From assembly GCA_003612285.1 (NCBI GenBank), contig RAYE01000002.1:1-39656 (forward strand): 39,656 nucleotides of DNA. The letters run 5' to 3'. Positions 16,161 through 24,229 of this stretch are shown one piece after another; position 1 is the first letter of the stretch; every line of letters starts with the position of its first letter. The DNA is from a bacterium D16-51. GTDB taxonomy: Bacteria; Bacillota; Clostridia; Lachnospirales; Lachnospiraceae. The position numbers and the translations under genes are program-made. The notes below the pieces were generated by a model. The model saw only the letters and a program-made list of their open reading frames with translations. It did not search any database and was not told the origin of the DNA.

Positions 16161-17883
16161 TTTTTTTCCATTTGAGAGAAATAAATATTTTTATGGAAAG
16201 CTGCTGTCGGTAGATGATTTTGAGTTAGAGCAGAAATATATGAATGATAAAAGGCGGATGCTTAACCGTTTTATTTTGGGCTCAGGGGTTGTGGCAGGCC
16301 TTTATGTAGTACGGACGGATGAACAGACTGTTTCTGTGGAGGCGGGCTTTGCGTTAGACTCCTGGGGGAGGGAGATTGTTGTAGATGTGCCTGTGATTAA
16401 GAAGCTTTCTCTGATAGAAGGGTTTGGGGAATGTAATATTGGAGATGCAAAGGACGTTTATTTGTGTTTGGAATATGATGAAAACGAGACAGACAGAGTC
16501 CACAATATTGCTGGAAATGAGACAGGCCAGGGACAGGGAGGCGGTTCTTTCCGTAAAATAAGGGAGGGGTATCGTCTGTTTTTAACGAACAGAGAGCCGG
16601 AGGGGGACACAGTATCGCCTTCCGGATGGTATCAGGTTTCCCAGACTATTTATCAGGAGGGGGATATTCGTATTACGCAGGTTATGCCGCGGTATATCCG
16701 TGCAGGGGGGACTGCACAGATAAAGATACAGGTGGAAAACAGGGGAAGAAGTAATGTGTCCTTTTCCTATGATTTGGTTTTAAATTGTCTTTTGTCTGAT
16801 GGCAAAGCAAAAATCAGGGTGAGTTTTGATGAAGTGTTGTTTGAAAGAACAGGACGTTATGAAATAGCATATCCGATTCAGGCTTCTGATACAGTTTTAG
16901 AAGAAGGGGATGCGGTAATTGATCCGGAAACGGTATCCTTACGTTTGTCTGGGATTGTGCAGGAAGTTCATATGGAAGCAAAGATGACAACGAATATCGT
17001 GGCACAGGATGAAAAGGAGGCAATGCAAAAGGAGTACTACCGTTCTTCCATGGGAAAAATTATCAGGACGGGGTATAAACAGCCGGTATATCTTGCCAGA
17101 CTCCAGGTGGTCAGTGCAGCGGATACATATATTATTGAAAGGATAGAAAATGTCCCTTTTGGCCAATATGTATCTAATCATGTGATAGAAGCTGCATTGT
17201 ACCAGATGATGCAAAAGGAGCTTATGGTATTGGAAGACAGGGGAGGCAGACAGGATGGTATTGAGGCGGACAGGGTTCGGGAAAAAGGGGAGGGAATGAA
17301 AATTGCCCAAGGCGTAACGGATATTTACCTGACAGGCGGACAAAGGGGAGATAAGTTTTTTTCTTCTGAGATTGTACACGGCCTGGGGCTTGGTAAAGTA
17401 ACAGTAATTCTTGGGATGGAAAGGGAATCCGGCAAAGTAGTCTATGGTTCTTCTGAGATTTTTGAAGAGGATAAGGAGAAGGGGGTTGATGCAGAGCTTG
17501 CGGCATGTGTGGATGAAGATAATGGAAGTTTTGTGGTGGGCGTCCGTCTGTTATCCGCTGTGTTGGGAGGAAAGATTCATGTGCACTGGACAGCTTTCAA
17601 GGATAAAGAAGATATCGCCTCTGAAAGAAATGAAAAGAGGATATTTATTAAACCAAATTTGCTGGAATTAACAGTACGGCAGTCCCATTATCTGGAGGCG
17701 GTATGTGAAAATATGGTAGAAAAGGCAGTTTCCTGGAGCGTAAAGGATAAAGGGGGCTTCATTGATGAGAATGGTTTATATACTGCGCCAAATACCTCAG
17801 GAGTATACGAGGCCGTAGCCCAGAGTGTGGCCTTCCCGGAAATCAGGGCGTCTATTTTTGTGGTAGTCAGGGATAATGTGTAA
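16147..17883 (+). CDS. conserved CIS-associated protein with C-terminal Ig-like domain
   Basis: About 578 residues from ATG 16147, which has GAGGAAG upstream; earlier in-frame ATGs at 16135 and 15979 overlap the previous gene. The N-terminus (FFPFERNKYFYGKLLSVDDF, ELEQKYMNDKRRMLNRFILG, SGVVAGLYVV) is a signature I know from proteins encoded next to CIS baseplate genes in Firmicutes and Actinobacteria, but the role is not established. The middle is beta-rich (QVMPRYIRAGGTAQIKIQVE). The last 70 residues (WSVKDKGGFIDENGLYTAPN) look like a bacterial Ig-like domain. A surface baseplate or fibre-adaptor role is inference. Confidence 0.7.
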   Translation: MKNSNFFPFERNKYFYGKLLSVDDFELEQKYMNDKRRMLNRFILGSGVVAGLYVVRTDEQTVSVEAGFALDSWGREIVVDVPVIKKLSLIEGFGECNIGDAKDVYLCLEYDENETDRVHNIAGNETGQGQGGGSFRKIREGYRLFLTNREPEGDTVSPSGWYQVSQTIYQEGDIRITQVMPRYIRAGGTAQIKIQVENRGRSNVSFSYDLVLNCLLSDGKAKIRVSFDEVLFERTGRYEIAYPIQASDTVLEEGDAVIDPETVSLRLSGIVQEVHMEAKMTTNIVAQDEKEAMQKEYYRSSMGKIIRTGYKQPVYLARLQVVSAADTYIIERIENVPFGQYVSNHVIEAALYQMMQKELMVLEDRGGRQDGIEADRVREKGEGMKIAQGVTDIYLTGGQRGDKFFSSEIVHGLGLGKVTVILGMERESGKVVYGSSEIFEEDKEKGVDAELAACVDEDNGSFVVGVRLLSAVLGGKIHVHWTAFKDKEDIASERNEKRIFIKPNLLELTVRQSHYLEAVCENMVEKAVSWSVKDKGGFIDENGLYTAPNTSGVYEAVAQSVAFPEIRASIFVVVRDNV

Positions 17884-17902
17884 TTTTGCAGGGGAAGGAG
17901 GC

Positions 17903-17962
17903 ATGAAAGCGGATTATGCTGATACAATCACTGGAGAAGAACTATATTGTAATCAAATATAG
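17903..17962 (+). CDS. possible 19-codon leader ORF before the pseudokinase gene
   Basis: ATG 17903 opens a 19-codon frame that overlaps the pseudokinase start in another frame. The good ribosome binding site GGAAGGAGG ends 1 base before this ATG and 14 bases before ATG 17916, so neither start is ideally spaced. It may be chance. Confidence 0.2.
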   Translation: MKADYADTITGEELYCNQI

Positions 17963-18770
17963 TTTCTCAGATAGCAATGTAGAACGTTATATCTGTCAGG
18001 AGGAAACGGGCAGCAAAAGATATACGGTTGTACGGATAAAGAACAGGCTGTGGATTGCAGGGGTAGTGGAATTTCTTATGCACCAGAAAGAGAACGCCCA
18101 TTTTACAGACTTTGTTTCCTGCTTTTTTAGTGAGGAATGCCTTTATGTGGTGATGAGGTATGCAGAGGGGATTTCATTGGAAGAAAAGCTGAAAAATGAA
18201 AGTTCCCCTTTGGAAGAGCGGCTGGCAATCGGGAAGGGGATTCTGAAAGAAATATTGATATTAGATATGCCGGACTATTTTTTGAAGGATTGCCTGAAAG
18301 CAGAACATATTATTCTGTCGGCGGGCCTTGATGCCGGTTTTCGATATGAATTGCGAAACATCGGCGATTATAGCCGGGTTCAGTTCTGGCAGGTACAGAA
18401 TTCTCTATTGAAAATTTTTCAGATGTTATTTGGACAGGAGATGAAAAAGAAGATGCTGCCGCCGTCTATCCGTTTTTGTGATTTGCTGAGAAAGGGAGGA
18501 TACCGGGATGTTCTGGAAATCTATACGGCATATGACGGGATGTGCAGGGAGATACAGGAGCTTTCGGACAGCAGAAAAATTCTGCCCCGTACATGGGATT
18601 TTCGTTTGTGGGACAGGATAAAAAGGCGTATTCCGGTTTTTAAAAGGATATGTGCCATAGTATTGATGTTACTGGCAGCTGCTTTTCTGATTTATACGGT
18701 GCACGAATCAATGCAGGAAGGCGGGGAGAAGAAATCATTTAAGTACATAGGGACATTGGAAATACGGTAA
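17916..18770 (+). CDS. membrane-anchored protein kinase-like protein (probable pseudokinase)
   Basis: The product has 284 residues. The N-terminal 200 resemble a protein kinase fold: YTVVRI strand, hinge-like LYVVMRYAEGISLEEKL (76-92), and FLKDCLKAEHIILS (122-135), which lines up with the catalytic loop HRDLKPENILL. At the catalytic Asp there is Cys126, the His is replaced, and the metal-binding Asn is His131. No DFG is seen, only NIGDY (148-152). One transmembrane helix (243-262) is followed by a short tail, so the kinase-like part should face the cytoplasm. It lies between CIS structural genes and the MORN membrane protein. Loss of key residues argues for a scaffold or sensor. Kinase ancestry itself is a motif-level inference. 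Confidence 0.6.
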   Translation: MLIQSLEKNYIVIKYSFSDSNVERYICQEETGSKRYTVVRIKNRLWIAGVVEFLMHQKENAHFTDFVSCFFSEECLYVVMRYAEGISLEEKLKNESSPLEERLAIGKGILKEILILDMPDYFLKDCLKAEHIILSAGLDAGFRYELRNIGDYSRVQFWQVQNSLLKIFQMLFGQEMKKKMLPPSIRFCDLLRKGGYRDVLEIYTAYDGMCREIQELSDSRKILPRTWDFRLWDRIKRRIPVFKRICAIVLMLLAAAFLIYTVHESMQEGGEKKSFKYIGTLEIR

Positions 18771-18792
18771 TTGTGAAAAGGAGGCGGACTAT

Positions 18793-20556
18793 ATGAAGTT
18801 TTCCGGACACTTTGATTTACTTAGGGCATTTCGGCTGTTTACCAAAAAAGTGAAGAGGATTTTTGCAGCGCCAATACAATTGGCATATCAAAAAGTAATA
18901 CGTATGGTCAGCCCTGCAAGCATTGTTGGGAAGATGTCGGAAGATATCAAGGTTGAGGTAAAGGATATCAGGAAGAAGCCGGCCTCCCTGGAGGAGTATT
19001 ACCTGATAGGGAAACATTATGTTGCAAAAAAGATTGTCTATTTGGCAGCGTTTTTGGCCACCGTTGTAACTGCGTTTTTTATTATGGCTGGGCTGCCCTG
19101 GGTACAGGCTAAATTTTTTACAAAAACATTTGTGGTAAATTCGGAAAAAATGCAGGGCTATACTGGCAGGGTGCGGCTTTTAGATAACAAAACAGAACGA
19201 AATGTATTATTTATTGGGCGCATGGAGGATGGGAGGATAAACGGCGAGGGGGTTCTATATGATTATCATGGAAACAAGCTGTATCAGGGGAATTTTCTGA
19301 TGGAGATGTATGATGGCAGCGGGGAAACCTTTTACAGTAGCGGACAGACTTGCTATAAGGGGGAGTTTAGCGCAAATAAATATGATGGTAAGGGGACTTT
19401 GTATTACCAAGGCGGCGGGGTCAGATATGAAGGACAGTTTGTCCAGAACTTTTATGAAGGACAGGGAACAGGATATTTTCCCAATGGAGAGGTAAGCTTT
19501 GTCGGGGAGTATGTGCAGGGAATGTATAACGGAAGCGGCAAATTATACTATAGGGACGGAACGTTAAAATATAAAGGGGAATTTGCAGAGAATCAATATA
19601 ATGGCAGGGGCAGCCTGTATGACGAAGAAGGCGGGCTTGTATATAAGGGAGAATTTGCGGCTGGCAGGAAAAATGGAGAAGGAGTCTTATACAGGGATGG
19701 GGAGGTGCTTTATGCGGGCAGTTTTAAAGAGGATGAAATTGTGGAAGGAACAGTTCTTTTATATGATAAAAAAGGGAGGGTAAAATACAGTGGGGGAATC
19801 AAGGATGGGAAGTACCAGGGGGAGGGAAAGCTGTACCGGTCAGGAAAGCTTTTGTATAACGGAACTTTTAGTGAGGGGAAATATGAGGGAAGAGGCAGGC
19901 TGTATGGGGATGATGGAAAGGTTATTTATAAGGGAGAATTTGCGGCGGGTGCTTATGAAGGAAAAGGAACCATTTACGCAGGTAAAAAGAAGGTCTATAC
20001 CGGCGAATTTGTACAGGGAAAATATGAAGGGAAAGGCGAACTGCATGATTATGCAGGACGGCTTGTATACAGTGGTGAGTTTTTGTCAGGACAGTATGAA
20101 GGGAAAGGAAAAGAGTATAAAGAAGGCGTAGTGGTATATGATGGTGAATTTGCAGAAGGAATGCGTTCCGGCTCCGGAAAGGAATATAACGAGAATCAGA
20201 TTCTGGTATATGATGGCAATTTTGTTCAGAACAGGTATGAAGGAATTGGGAAATTATTTGATGGGAAGAGTGGCAGTTTACTGTATGATGGGGAATTTTA
20301 CCAGGGGCAGTATGAAGGTACGGGTAAGCTGTATAATCCTGCGAGGGAAATTTTGGTTTATGAGGGAGGGTTTCATCAGGGGATGTACGAGGGGGAAGGA
20401 AAATTGTACAGAAAGAATGGGATGCTACAGTACGAGGGTGGTTTTTTGAAAGGGAATTACAGCGGCAATGGTGTTTTATACAGCGCCTCTACTGGGGAAA
20501 TAAAGCAGGAAGGGGTTTTTAAGGATGGAGAGCTGATATTAAAAGAGGAGAAGTAA
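18793..20556 (+). CDS. membrane protein with about 18 MORN repeats
   Basis: The product has 587 residues from ATG 18793 with AAGGAGGCGG. Residues 1-80 are basic and probably cytoplasmic, 81-101 form one transmembrane helix (IVYLAAFLATVVTAFFIMAG), and from about 125 to the end there are about 18 MORN-type repeats of about 23 residues (YDGKGTLYYQGGGVRYEGQF, YEGTGKLYNPAREILVYEGG). MORN arrays form long beta-hairpin solenoids that bind lipids or partner proteins. With the single helix the solenoid would be outside the cytoplasmic membrane, perhaps in the cell wall space. It follows the pseudokinase, also a one-helix membrane protein. A role as membrane docking or wall-spanning strut for the CIS is inference. 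Confidence 0.85.
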   Translation: MKFSGHFDLLRAFRLFTKKVKRIFAAPIQLAYQKVIRMVSPASIVGKMSEDIKVEVKDIRKKPASLEEYYLIGKHYVAKKIVYLAAFLATVVTAFFIMAGLPWVQAKFFTKTFVVNSEKMQGYTGRVRLLDNKTERNVLFIGRMEDGRINGEGVLYDYHGNKLYQGNFLMEMYDGSGETFYSSGQTCYKGEFSANKYDGKGTLYYQGGGVRYEGQFVQNFYEGQGTGYFPNGEVSFVGEYVQGMYNGSGKLYYRDGTLKYKGEFAENQYNGRGSLYDEEGGLVYKGEFAAGRKNGEGVLYRDGEVLYAGSFKEDEIVEGTVLLYDKKGRVKYSGGIKDGKYQGEGKLYRSGKLLYNGTFSEGKYEGRGRLYGDDGKVIYKGEFAAGAYEGKGTIYAGKKKVYTGEFVQGKYEGKGELHDYAGRLVYSGEFLSGQYEGKGKEYKEGVVVYDGEFAEGMRSGSGKEYNENQILVYDGNFVQNRYEGIGKLFDGKSGSLLYDGEFYQGQYEGTGKLYNPAREILVYEGGFHQGMYEGEGKLYRKNGMLQYEGGFLKGNYSGNGVLYSASTGEIKQEGVFKDGELILKEEK

Positions 20557-20559
20557 GAG

Positions 20560-21849
20560 ATGGGATATGGGATTTTATCGGACATAGGCAATTTGCTGGT
20601 TGGGATTCTTTGCCGGGAGCTGGTTCCTGAAGTAATCCTGCATGGAAATAACATTGGGCTGTGCAGCCCGGAGGAGCATGGCGATTTGAATCTGGGAATC
20701 TATTTATATGATGTGAGTGAAAATGAGGATGTTTTAGCGGCGGGAATGAAGAGCATGGGGACAACAAGGCAGTCATATCCATCTACTTACCTGGATTTAC
20801 ACTATATGATTACGGCATATTCCGGGAGTGACATGAAATTCCGGGCGGCAGAAGAACAGAGGATTCTTGGGAAGGTTATACAGGCGCTTCGGGATAACAG
20901 TGTATTATCGGAGGAGGTTCTTGGGGATGGCGCTTCCATGACAGCAAAGATTGAACTGCAAAGGATGGACAGATATGAAAAACTGCGTATGTGGAATTTT
21001 CCTAACGTCCCTTATAAGCTTTCTTTATTTTACAGGGTACGGCCAGTTGAAATTCCTTCGTTAAAAACAAGGCAGGTTGCCAGAGTCAGAGATGTTACTT
21101 TTCAGGCGGGAGAAGACAGGATTGCATTCCGTGCTTCTATGGTAGTGCTTGTCATTGATGATTTTACGGGAAGGCCTGTAGCGGGCAGTAATGTCAGGGT
21201 GTCGATATCGGGAAAAATGTCTCCTGTTGTGAAAGGGGATGGCTATTATGTTTTTGTAAATGTGACGGAGCCATCCGTGACGGTTTTGTGCGAAAGCAGG
21301 ATTTATGAGCGGCGAGCAGAGCAGGTGGAACTGGCAGGGGAGACGGAGAATGAGGTCTTAATTATCAGGCTGCAGCCAAATGCCAGTTATCCGATGCCGG
21401 CAAATGCCACCTGTGTTTCCGGAAAAACACAGCCGGGAAGGCGTCTGCTGTTCTGGAGCGGGGAGGGAAAAGGATACAGGCTTCTGCATGATTACCGCTG
21501 CCAGGAAAGGGAAGGGGGGAATTTGATTGCTGTCTTTAACCCGGATAATAAGGCGGTGGAGGGAAAGTCCTTTTTTATCTGCTGTAAGGGGGAGAAGGAG
21601 TTTTTTACCATTGTGGGAAAGTCAGGGCAGCATTACCGCATGGACAGGGTATTGTCCAGGGATTATAAAAAGATTGGAACGGCAGTTATACCAGTATATG
21701 AAATATTTGCAGATAAAGAAGGGAACTTTTTTTTACCGGTTGCCGGGGGAGATGGCCAGAAAATAGAACTGGCCTGCCTGGCGGAGGACGAGGAGGAAGA
21801 AAAGAGGTTTGAACTGCTGGCGCAAAAGAATAATGTGGTTACGTTATAA
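20560..21849 (+). CDS. DUF4255 / Pvc16-like sheath-tube terminator
   Basis: The product has 429 residues. The N-terminal about 190 (MGYGILSDIGNLLVGILC, LGIYLYDVSENEDVLA, STYLDLHYMITAYSG, YKLSLFYRVRPVEI) match DUF4255, the N-terminal domain of Afp16/Pvc16, which caps the distal end of tube and sheath. The C-terminal half adds a beta-sandwich (VIDDFTGRPVAGSNVRVSIS) resembling a carboxypeptidase-regulatory-like fold, and further strands, making it longer than minimal family members. It starts 3 bases after the MORN gene. Confidence 0.85.
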   Translation: MGYGILSDIGNLLVGILCRELVPEVILHGNNIGLCSPEEHGDLNLGIYLYDVSENEDVLAAGMKSMGTTRQSYPSTYLDLHYMITAYSGSDMKFRAAEEQRILGKVIQALRDNSVLSEEVLGDGASMTAKIELQRMDRYEKLRMWNFPNVPYKLSLFYRVRPVEIPSLKTRQVARVRDVTFQAGEDRIAFRASMVVLVIDDFTGRPVAGSNVRVSISGKMSPVVKGDGYYVFVNVTEPSVTVLCESRIYERRAEQVELAGETENEVLIIRLQPNASYPMPANATCVSGKTQPGRRLLFWSGEGKGYRLLHDYRCQEREGGNLIAVFNPDNKAVEGKSFFICCKGEKEFFTIVGKSGQHYRMDRVLSRDYKKIGTAVIPVYEIFADKEGNFFLPVAGGDGQKIELACLAEDEEEEKRFELLAQKNNVVTL

Positions 21850-21866
21850 GAAGGGAGAGGATAAAA

Positions 21867-22253
21867 ATGAGCTTGTGCGTGTGTGGCGGGGCAACGCTTA
21901 AATGCCCTTTTGGAATGGCTCCGTCTGTGTTAATGGTAACGCCGGAAAAAAAGGTCTTTAGCAATATGCCGGTTGCAACGGTTGATAATAACAAACCACT
22001 GGTGAACATTCTGCCTTTTGGGATGTGCAGTTCCCTGTCAAACCCCCAGGTAGCGGCGGCGACAGCGGCGGCTTTGGGGGCGCTGACACCCATGCCGTGC
22101 CTTCCGGTGATATCGGTGCCATGGACGCCGGGGAGCCCTTCCGTTTTAGTTGGCGGGAAGCCAGCGCTGAATCAGACGTCAAAGCTGATATGCAGCTGGG
22201 GAGGCGTGATACAGATTGTGAACCCGGGAACGGCAAATATTCAAGTGCCCTGA
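21867..22253 (+). CDS. DUF4280 PAAR-like spike tip protein
   Basis: The product has 128 residues from ATG 21867 with GAAGGGAGAGG. It matches DUF4280: CVCGGATLKCPFGMAPS, then SNMPVATVDNNKPLVNILPF, GMCSSLSNP, PCLPVISVPWTPG and the closing LICSWGGVIQIVNPG. Conserved Cys residues (C5, C7, C13, C54) are as in PAAR-like caps and may bind metal. It would sharpen the gpV spike encoded at 8503. No effector domain is fused. Confidence 0.87.
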   Translation: MSLCVCGGATLKCPFGMAPSVLMVTPEKKVFSNMPVATVDNNKPLVNILPFGMCSSLSNPQVAAATAAALGALTPMPCLPVISVPWTPGSPSVLVGGKPALNQTSKLICSWGGVIQIVNPGTANIQVP

Positions 22254-22279
22254 ATTGTGGAAGGGAGAGGGTGTATCGG

Positions 22280-23302
22280 ATGGAATGTTGGATATTAGCG
22301 GCTTTAGCAGGCCTGCTTTTGCTTAATGTGATTCTTTGTGCAACAACTGTAAGAAAGAAAAGGAGAAGACAGGAATGGTTAAGGAAACAGGAGCTTTTGG
22401 AAAAGACAGGACTTTGGCAGGAGACGGCGGCGGCATTAGAAAGCACGTTTCAGCGGTTTCTTCCAGCAGAGCTTTTGGAGATGATGGGAATACAGGATTC
22501 ATTGGCGCAGCCGTCAGATATTCTGGAGGGGCAGAAGGAACTGCAGGCAGTGATATTAAATGGGAATATCGCCGGCTTTCAGGAGCTGATACATGATATG
22601 GAAACCAGGGAAGTTTACCGGCTGGTGAACCAGTCCCTCGCCTTTAGCATCCCGGTGGTGTTTGAGAAGAATGGCATGATTAGCCGCTTCCAGGATGCAG
22701 GGATAGAAGCATTGTTTACAAACAGGATGGAAGAAGGCCTGGATGCTGCCATTAGCATTTGTGAGGAAATGATAAAGCTTGGCGAATGGGAAAAATATAA
22801 AAATTTTACTATCGGCCTGTGTTATGGCAGGGTGTCATTGGGAGTAGTAGGCTATGGTACAAAGCTGTCCGTCCTGACCTTGTCAACGTATACAGGGCTG
22901 GGGAGCTTCCTGCAAAAAAGCGCCCCCAAATATTATGCAAGGATTTTGGCAGCGGGAAGCTATTTGGAGAAGGTGGAGGGATTTGAGAAAAATTATAATC
23001 ACCGTTTTCTTGGGCTTTTTTATATCAGGGACATTGACAGTGCAGAGAAAATATTTGATGTTTTCGATGGGGATGAGGCAGGCGTCCGAAACCGGAAAAG
23101 GAAAACCAGGATGCTGTTTGAAAGAGGGGCAGGGCTGTTTATTGACAGGCAGTTTGCGGAAGCCAGGGGATATTTTATTGAAGTGTTAAAAGCGGACCGC
23201 GATGACAGGGCGGCAAGGGAATATGTTTTTTTATGTGACAGGTATGGAGGTATGTCTACCGAGCAGGCAGCCAAAACAGGTATTTACATAGAGAGCTATT
23301 AA
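22280..23302 (+). CDS. membrane-anchored class III cyclase-like protein (probably inactive)
   Basis: About 340 residues from ATG 22280 with AAGGGAGAGG; the frame is open upstream but overlaps the DUF4280 gene. Residues 4-23 form a transmembrane helix. Residues about 55-235 follow the order of a class III adenylate cyclase domain: FQRFLPAELLEMMG, VILNGNIAGFQELI (cf. VLFADIRGFT), SRFQDAGIEALF (cf. KFIGDAIMALF), IGLCYGRVSLGVVGYG (cf. IGINTGPVVAGNIGS). The first metal Asp is Asn96, the second motif has lost GDA spacing, and the transition-state Asn is absent. The C-terminus is helical, TPR-like (GAGLFIDRQFAEARGYFIEV). I infer a structural or ligand-sensing relic rather than a cyclase. Confidence 0.65.
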   Translation: MECWILAALAGLLLLNVILCATTVRKKRRRQEWLRKQELLEKTGLWQETAAALESTFQRFLPAELLEMMGIQDSLAQPSDILEGQKELQAVILNGNIAGFQELIHDMETREVYRLVNQSLAFSIPVVFEKNGMISRFQDAGIEALFTNRMEEGLDAAISICEEMIKLGEWEKYKNFTIGLCYGRVSLGVVGYGTKLSVLTLSTYTGLGSFLQKSAPKYYARILAAGSYLEKVEGFEKNYNHRFLGLFYIRDIDSAEKIFDVFDGDEAGVRNRKRKTRMLFERGAGLFIDRQFAEARGYFIEVLKADRDDRAAREYVFLCDRYGGMSTEQAAKTGIYIESY

Positions 23303-23333
23303 GGAACCGTAAATTATTTGATTTACAGTTCCT
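23302..23333 (+). other. intergenic hairpin before the formyltransferase gene
   Basis: AGGAACCGTAAAT (23302-23314) pairs with ATTTACAGTTCCT (23321-23333) with one mismatch. It has no T run, so it is not a simple terminator. It shares the TAAGGAAC/GTTCCTTA core with hairpins at about 32063-32071 and 37930-37968. Confidence 0.55.
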
Positions 23334-23358
23334 AATGGGAGGAAAGAAGGTACATAAT

Positions 23359-24207
23359 ATGGGACAAATAAAGATAGGTTTTTTGGGCTATGGGACAAGG
23401 GCGCTGGACAGCCTGATGGAGCATCCGCTGTATGATGTGAAGTATTTTTTTGTACCGACGGAAAGGCTTTGCCAGGATGTATATGACGCACAGGAGAAAT
23501 ATAAAAACTGCCTTACTATGGAAACGATGGATAATAATGGGCAGCTTGCAGCGCGTTTTGCACAGATTTTTGATGTGGACTGTTTTTTGATGAATGCCTG
23601 TCCGATTATTTTAAACCATGAGGTTCTCTCAAAAATGAGGGTGTTTAACATTCATCCAGGGGATTTGCATTATAACCGTGGGCATCAGCCGCACTGCTGG
23701 ACTGTGCTTTTGGGGGAACGACAGACTAAAATTGTCATGCATTCTGTAAATGAAACGATTGATACAGGAGAAATCATAAAATCAGTGGACGTGGAAGTAT
23801 CGGAGGATGACAGTGCGGGGGATGTGTTAAATCATGCGGAGGATCAGATTCCTGTCCTTTTGGATGCACTGTACCAGTACCTGACAGGGCAGCCGGATTG
23901 TGAGGAGGTGGTAGAGAGTGGCGGGTACCGCAGGGTGATGGGCTATGCCGATTATGAAATTTTGCTTCCGGCAGATACAAGGGAACAGATAAAAAGAAAG
24001 GTTTTAGCAAGAAGCATGCATCATGGGGCTTTTTTCCAATATGGCCATTCACGGATTTATGTGGACAAGATTTTGTCCTATCAGGAAAATGGGCAGAGGA
24101 AGGAAGGGGCTGTTACCGTACAGGTCCAGGAGGCAGGGCAGAAAGTTTATGTAGATTCTGCATGGCGCAGTATGGTTTTTCATTTGAATAAAATAGATAA
24201 AATTTAG
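23359..24207 (+). CDS. formyltransferase-family enzyme
   Basis: About 282 residues from ATG 23359, preceded by GGAGGAAAGAAGG; ATG 23335 is in frame but poorly placed. The N-terminal domain belongs to the formyl_trans family (methionyl-tRNA formyltransferase, sugar and amino-acid N-formyltransferases). The catalytic Asn97-x-His99 lies in FNIHPGDLHYNRG and the third residue, Asp135, in NETIDTGEII, so it looks active, using 10-formyl-tetrahydrofolate. The C-terminal part (residues about 200-282) does not look like the tRNA-binding domain of Fmt. The substrate is unknown. Finding it mid-operon suggests it modifies a CIS component, a cargo or a surface amino sugar; that is inference. Confidence 0.8.
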   Translation: MGQIKIGFLGYGTRALDSLMEHPLYDVKYFFVPTERLCQDVYDAQEKYKNCLTMETMDNNGQLAARFAQIFDVDCFLMNACPIILNHEVLSKMRVFNIHPGDLHYNRGHQPHCWTVLLGERQTKIVMHSVNETIDTGEIIKSVDVEVSEDDSAGDVLNHAEDQIPVLLDALYQYLTGQPDCEEVVESGGYRRVMGYADYEILLPADTREQIKRKVLARSMHHGAFFQYGHSRIYVDKILSYQENGQRKEGAVTVQVQEAGQKVYVDSAWRSMVFHLNKIDKI

Positions 24208-24229
24208 TGGAAGGGGGGAGTGCAGAAAT

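Noticed and set aside
22025-22279. Upstream extension of the cyclase-like protein into the DUF4280 gene
   Set aside because: It is low complexity and antiphase to a conserved protein. ATG 22280 has a good ribosome binding site and is followed directly by the membrane helix.
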